From the NCBI RefSeq assembly GCF_030124145.1, contig NZ_JASKMS010000018.1, forward strand, positions 62,001 through 126,000: a DNA stretch of 64,000 nt, in the 5' to 3' direction. Below the pieces are notes generated by a model. That model had not been told where the DNA came from. It did not search any database and saw only the letters and a program-made list of their open reading frames with translations. Numbering within the stretch: position 1 is the stretch's first letter; every line of letters starts with the position of its first letter. Below, piece by piece: positions 61,317-64,000 of the stretch. Source of the stretch: Streptomyces sp. 378. Lineage in GTDB: Bacteria > Actinomycetota > Actinomycetes > Streptomycetales > Streptomycetaceae. Made by a program: the position numbers and the translations under genes.

Positions 61317-62768
61317 GTGAGCACCGAGAACGAGGGCACCGCGGTACCCCCCGCCCCGTCCGCACCCCCCGTGCCGGTGGACGCTCCCGCTGCTCCGGCG
61401 CCCCAGGCACAGGCCGGGCCGTACGGGCAGGACGCCCAGGGACAGCACCCCCAGGGGTCGGACGCCCAGGGGCAGCACCCTCAGGGGCAGGGCGCCTCCG
61501 GTGACGCCGGCCACCCCGGCGTCTCCTCTTCCGCCCCCGACCCCTCCTGGCCCCCGCCCCCGCCGCCGGCCTCCCCGTACGGCGACGGCGGGTCCGGGTC
61601 CGGCCCGGGCGGCTGGGGTTCCTCGTACCAGCAGCCGGCGCCGAAGCCGGGCCGCGGGCGCGGAGGTCTGATCGCCGCGGTCCTGGTGGCCGCGCTGTGC
61701 GCGGGCGGCCTGGGCGGCGGGCTCGGCTATGTGCTGGCGGAGAACAACGACCAGAGCACCGGCTCGACGACGGTGTCGGCTTCCGCGAGCGGCGGCGACG
61801 TCAAGCGCGACCCGGGCACGACCGCGGCGGTCGCCGCCAAGGCGCTGCCGAGCACCGTCACGATCGCGGCCGAGAGCACCAGCGGCGAGGGCGGCACCGG
61901 CACCGGCTTCGTCTTCGACAAGCAGGGCCACATCGTCACCAACAACCATGTGGTGGCGGACGCCGTGGACGGCGGCAAGCTCACGGCGACCTTCGCGAGC
62001 GGCAAGAAGTACGACGCCGAGGTGGTCGGTCACGCGCAGGGCTACGACGTGGCGGTCATCAAGCTCAAGAACGCCCCCGACGACCTGAAGCCGCTCACCC
62101 TCGGCGACTCGGACAAGGTGGCCGTCGGCGACGCGACCATCGCGATCGGCGCCCCGTTCGGTCTGTCCAACACGGTGACGACGGGCATCATCAGCGCCAA
62201 GAACCGCCCGGTCGCCTCCAGCGACGGCAGCGGCAGCCAGGCGTCGTACATGAGCGCCCTGCAGACCGACGCCTCGATCAACCCGGGCAACTCCGGTGGT
62301 CCGCTGCTGGACGCGCAGGGCAATGTCATCGGCATCAACTCCGCGATCCAGTCGACCGGCAACGGCGGCTTCGGCACCGGCCAGTCCGGCTCGATCGGCC
62401 TGGGCTTCGCCATCCCGATCAATCAGGCCAAGTACGTGGCCCAGGAGCTGATCAAGAACGGCAAGCCGGTGTACGCGAAGATCGGCGCGTCCGTCTCCCT
62501 GGACGACAGCTCCGACGGCGCGCAGATCACCGAACAGGGCGCGGGCGGCGCGGCACCGGTCGAACCGGGCGGCCCGGCCGCCAAGGCGGGCCTCAAGCCG
62601 GGCGACGTCATCACCAAGCTCGACGACCGGGTGATCGACTCCGGCCCCACCCTGATCGGCGAGATCTGGACGCACCAGCCCGGTGACAAGGTCACGATCA
62701 CCTACGAGCGCGGCGGCAAGCAGCACACGGTCGACGTCACGCTCGGCTCCCGCGTCGGCGACAACTGA
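61317..62768 (+). CDS. Membrane-anchored HtrA-like serine protease with PDZ domain
   Basis: A 483-residue protease. A Pro/Gln/Ala-rich cytosolic N-terminus (about 1-110, with GQHPQGSDAQGQHPQGQ repeats) precedes one membrane span (about 118-140). The trypsin-like domain (about 170-375) has the triad His in NNHVVAD, Asp in YDVAVIKL and Ser in GNSGGPLL. A PDZ domain (about 385-475) starts at KIGASVSLDD and has GLKPGDVITKLDD. It probably acts in envelope protein quality control. GTG at 61317. Confidence 0.93.
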   Translation: MSTENEGTAVPPAPSAPPVPVDAPAAPAPQAQAGPYGQDAQGQHPQGSDAQGQHPQGQGASGDAGHPGVSSSAPDPSWPPPPPPASPYGDGGSGSGPGGWGSSYQQPAPKPGRGRGGLIAAVLVAALCAGGLGGGLGYVLAENNDQSTGSTTVSASASGGDVKRDPGTTAAVAAKALPSTVTIAAESTSGEGGTGTGFVFDKQGHIVTNNHVVADAVDGGKLTATFASGKKYDAEVVGHAQGYDVAVIKLKNAPDDLKPLTLGDSDKVAVGDATIAIGAPFGLSNTVTTGIISAKNRPVASSDGSGSQASYMSALQTDASINPGNSGGPLLDAQGNVIGINSAIQSTGNGGFGTGQSGSIGLGFAIPINQAKYVAQELIKNGKPVYAKIGASVSLDDSSDGAQITEQGAGGAAPVEPGGPAAKAGLKPGDVITKLDDRVIDSGPTLIGEIWTHQPGDKVTITYERGGKQHTVDVTLGSRVGDN

Positions 62769-62831
62769 CCCCCACCCGCCCGCGCCGACCCGTTACCCTT
62801 GTCCCCGCGCCGCCGATCACGGCCGGCGCGG

Positions 62832-62918
62832 GGAGGCGTGCCCGAGCGGCCTAAGGGAACGGTCTTGAAAACCGTCGTGGCAGCGATGTCACCGTGGGTT
62901 CAAATCCCACCGCCTCCG
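62832..62918 (+). tRNA. tRNA-Ser (anticodon TGA)
   Basis: A class II tRNA of 87 bases. Acceptor GGAGGCG pairs with CGCCTCC, with discriminator G. The anticodon stem-loop ACGGTCTTGAAAACCGT gives TGA, the variable arm is long, and the T arm contains GTTCAAATC. No encoded CCA. Reads TCA and other TCN codons. Its 3' end faces a remnant of a PIG-L gene. Confidence 0.97.
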
Positions 62919-62933
62919 CGCGATGAGCAGTGA

Positions 62934-62969
62934 GAACGGCCCCTGACCTCGTGTGGTCAGGGGCCGTTC
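62934..62969 (+). terminator. Terminator of tRNA-Ser(TGA)
   Basis: A perfect 15-bp stem (62934-62948 with 62955-62969) around TCGTGT, 15 bp beyond the tRNA end. Confidence 0.85.
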
Positions 62970-63009
62970 GCGTGCCCGGCCGCCCTGCGTGGGCTGGATG
63001 CCGTGCCGG

Positions 63010-63102
63010 TCGCGTGGACGCTTGGCGGGCGAGGACACCACCCGCCGACAGGGACTCGTCATCGGGGTGGGCGAAGACCGCGAGCAGGTTCGGCAGCGGC
63101 AT
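63010..63102 (-). pseudogene. 5' remnant of a PIG-L (LmbE-like) deacetylase gene
   Basis: Starting at the ATG at 63102, about 28 codons give MPLPNLLAVFAHPDDESLSA followed by GGVLARQAS, the exact N-terminal signature of PIG-L zinc deacetylases (AHPDDE is the metal site). After that, the frame loses all similarity and no other frame continues the domain. Full members have about 240-280 residues. The remnant begins 9 bp after the ferredoxin gene, as if in an operon, and ends about 100 bp from the 3' end of tRNA-Ser, which suggests loss of the rest by a deletion or an insertion event at the tRNA. Confidence 0.75.
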
Positions 63103-63111
63103 CCGCCCTCG

Positions 63112-63324
63112 CTACGGCCGGTCCGGCGACGGTGGCGCCCCGGTGATGCTGATCGCCTGGCTCGGGCACCTCTCGACCGCCTCCAGGATCTCCGGGCCGC
63201 CGTCCGTCCGCTCGCGACCCGGGCGGACGGCGCCGAAGCCGTCGACGAACTCGAAGACCGCCGGGACCCGGTGGACGCACTCGGCGGAGCCGTAGCAGAG
63301 TTCGCGGTCTACGGAGACCTTCAT
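63112..63324 (-). CDS. Small 3Fe-4S/4Fe-4S ferredoxin (P450-type)
   Basis: A 70-residue ferredoxin. MKVSVDRELCYGSAECVHRVP gives C-x5-C, and the last Cys is in ERCPSQAI. With three cluster Cys, a [3Fe-4S] ferredoxin of the kind that passes electrons to cytochromes P450 is likely. No P450 gene is in view. GGAGGGG precedes the ATG at 63324. The downstream gene in the probable operon is broken (PIG-L remnant). Confidence 0.88.
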   Translation of the reverse strand: MKVSVDRELCYGSAECVHRVPAVFEFVDGFGAVRPGRERTDGGPEILEAVERCPSQAISITGAPPSPDRP

Positions 63325-63381
63325 TCCCTCGTGTCCCCCTCCTGACGGCAACGGGAGCGTGACCGTCGAGGAGTTGACTGC

Positions 63382-63429
63382 CCAGCGGGCCTCCGGCCGA
63401 ACCGGCCGGTTCGGCCGGAGGCCCGCTGG
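63382..63429. terminator. 48-bp perfect palindrome
   Basis: Arms of 24 bp without a spacer, fully complementary, centred between 63405 and 63406 on ACCGG|CCGGT. It lies about 58 bp upstream of the ferredoxin start and 200 bp after the stop of the minus-strand gene ending at 63630. It would be a very stable hairpin in RNA; terminator is the most likely role. Confidence 0.65.
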
Positions 63430-63443
63430 CTGGACGGGCCACC

Positions 63444-63627
63444 GGTTTCCGCGCGTCACTGGCCGGATGGGCCCGGGATTCTTGCGGGGCTGGCTGGATC
63501 GGTCTGGTTTTCGTGTGCCGCTGGCCGGGGCGGCACGGTTTTCGTGCGCCGTTGGTTGGGCGGCCTAGGTTTCGCGCGCCCCGGCTGAACCTGCCCGGTT
63601 GCCGCGCGACCCCGGCCGGAACAGCCC
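63444..63627. repeat. Degenerate 31-bp tandem repeat, about six units
   Basis: Units begin with GGTTTTCGxGCGCC-like sequence at about 63444, 63476, 63506, 63537, 63568 and 63597, a period of 29-32 bp. The central units share most bases (GGTTTTCGTG, then CGCCG, then TGG, then GGGCGGC). It looks like a decayed minisatellite. No coding role is seen. Confidence 0.6.
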
Positions 63628-63629
63628 TG

Positions 63630-64000
63630 TCACCTTGCGCCCCCGGCGGTCGCCAGCCAGTGGGCGACTCGGCGTACGGCGGCCTCGTCGAGCCGTTCGA
63701 CCAGCGCCTGGACGGTCGTGTCGTCCTCGGGGGAGAGGTCGTAGAGGCCCGCCTTGGCCAGGCCGGCGATGAGGACCTGGTGGCGGCGGCCGGTCATCCG
63801 TTCCGTCAGTGTGACCGGTGCGCCGGGGGAGGGCTCCGGATTCGGCTGAGATGCGACGGTCTGTTTCAGCGGGGCGTCGAACCGGTGCCACCCGCCGTCC
63901 CTCGGCCCCCACAGGGCGACGGTCACCTCGTCGCCCCGTGCGCGCAGGGTCTGGGTCATCTCGCCGAGGGCGTACAGCACCGGTGAGCGGTGGGGCGACT
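63630..64000 (-). CDS. Hypothetical protein (5' end beyond the window)
   Basis: At least 122 residues, open to the right edge. Visible sequence includes LYALGEMTQTLRARGDEVTVALWGPRDGGWHRFDAP and a C-terminal part with AGLYDLSPEDDTTVQALVERLDEAAVRRVAHWLATAG. A GTG at 63980 could be a start, but the frame runs on without a stop, so the gene probably begins outside. No family is recognised; the absence of membrane or signal segments suggests a soluble cytosolic protein. Confidence 0.7.
   Translation of the reverse strand, partial: SPHRSPVLYALGEMTQTLRARGDEVTVALWGPRDGGWHRFDAPLKQTVASQPNPEPSPGAPVTLTERMTGRRHQVLIAGLAKAGLYDLSPEDDTTVQALVERLDEAAVRRVAHWLATAGGAR

Larger units (their letters stand above)
63325..63629. 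other. Gene-free region (305 bp): long palindrome and decayed tandem repeats
   Basis: Upstream of the ferredoxin gene. It contains a 48-bp perfect palindrome (63382-63429) and about six degenerate copies of a 31-bp unit (63444-63627), described separately. No coding frame is supported. Confidence 0.7.

Overview
The window reads as the core chromosome of a Streptomyces, about 72% G+C by eye. Supporting signs are third-position G/C codon use, many GTG starts, hairpins without T-tracts, ssgR-ssgA, a cydA-cydB-cydCD operon behind a Rex operator, and F420-, heme- and copper-related genes. Several gene blocks (ptpA, ssgR-ssgA, thiC, hisC, cydABCD, serS-pheA, dtpA-copCD-ecuC-sco, an HtrA-like protease) follow an order I recall from S. 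coelicolor (about SCO392x to SCO397x). If that memory is right, oriC lies to the left of position 1.

The origin-proximal character is visible in the DNA. Six exact copies of GTTTCACGTGAAAC, the Streptomyces ParB target (parS), start at 729, 4645, 22649, 25516, 32164 and 49716; three copies with one mismatch start at 7242, 15355 and 43789. A cluster of four exact DnaA boxes fills the serS-pheA intergenic region (41399-41710), with a smaller group at 32860-32893.

Layout. 1-4555: end of a serine hydrolase gene, a GNAT, a MarR regulator divergent from an MFS pump and an HbpS/GlcG-like gene, and a second GNAT. 4556-8474: parS, a flavohemoprotein with a long disordered N-terminus, NUDIX, LysR. 8484-11400: a PLP lyase coupled to ptpA, a holin-like membrane protein, a cupin and a small membrane protein. 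11607-12988: ssgR-ssgA, sporulation control. 13337-17303: a YibE/F protein with a Gly/His-rich N-terminus, then thiC under a TPP riboswitch that carries parS-like hairpins. 17334-21340: membrane protein, PPP-type phosphatase, LacI regulator. 21341-30168: hisC-like aminotransferase, cyclophilin-fold protein, Rex-controlled cytochrome bd operon, M23 peptidase. 30188-38714: HAD phosphatase, LLM oxidoreductase, KptA, an alpha/beta hydrolase-SDR fusion, and two ABC ATPase/permease pairs. 38996-42667: tRNA-Ser(GCT), HAD, serS, DnaA-box cluster, pheA. 42731-48979: extracytoplasmic copper-delivery and peroxidase module. 49224-52802: HATPase, parS, and a fused alpha-beta glycyl-tRNA synthetase, unexpected for Streptomyces. 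53134-61028: Xaa-Pro aminopeptidase, SpoIIE phosphatase, prim-pol-like protein, SEC-C protein, HATPase, GDPD. 61317-64000: HtrA-like protease, tRNA-Ser(TGA), a truncated PIG-L gene beside the tRNA, a ferredoxin, a decayed tandem repeat and a partial gene.

The most unusual observations are the fused GlyRS, the parS-like hairpins inside the TPP riboswitch, the DnaA-box cluster, and the PIG-L remnant next to tRNA-Ser.
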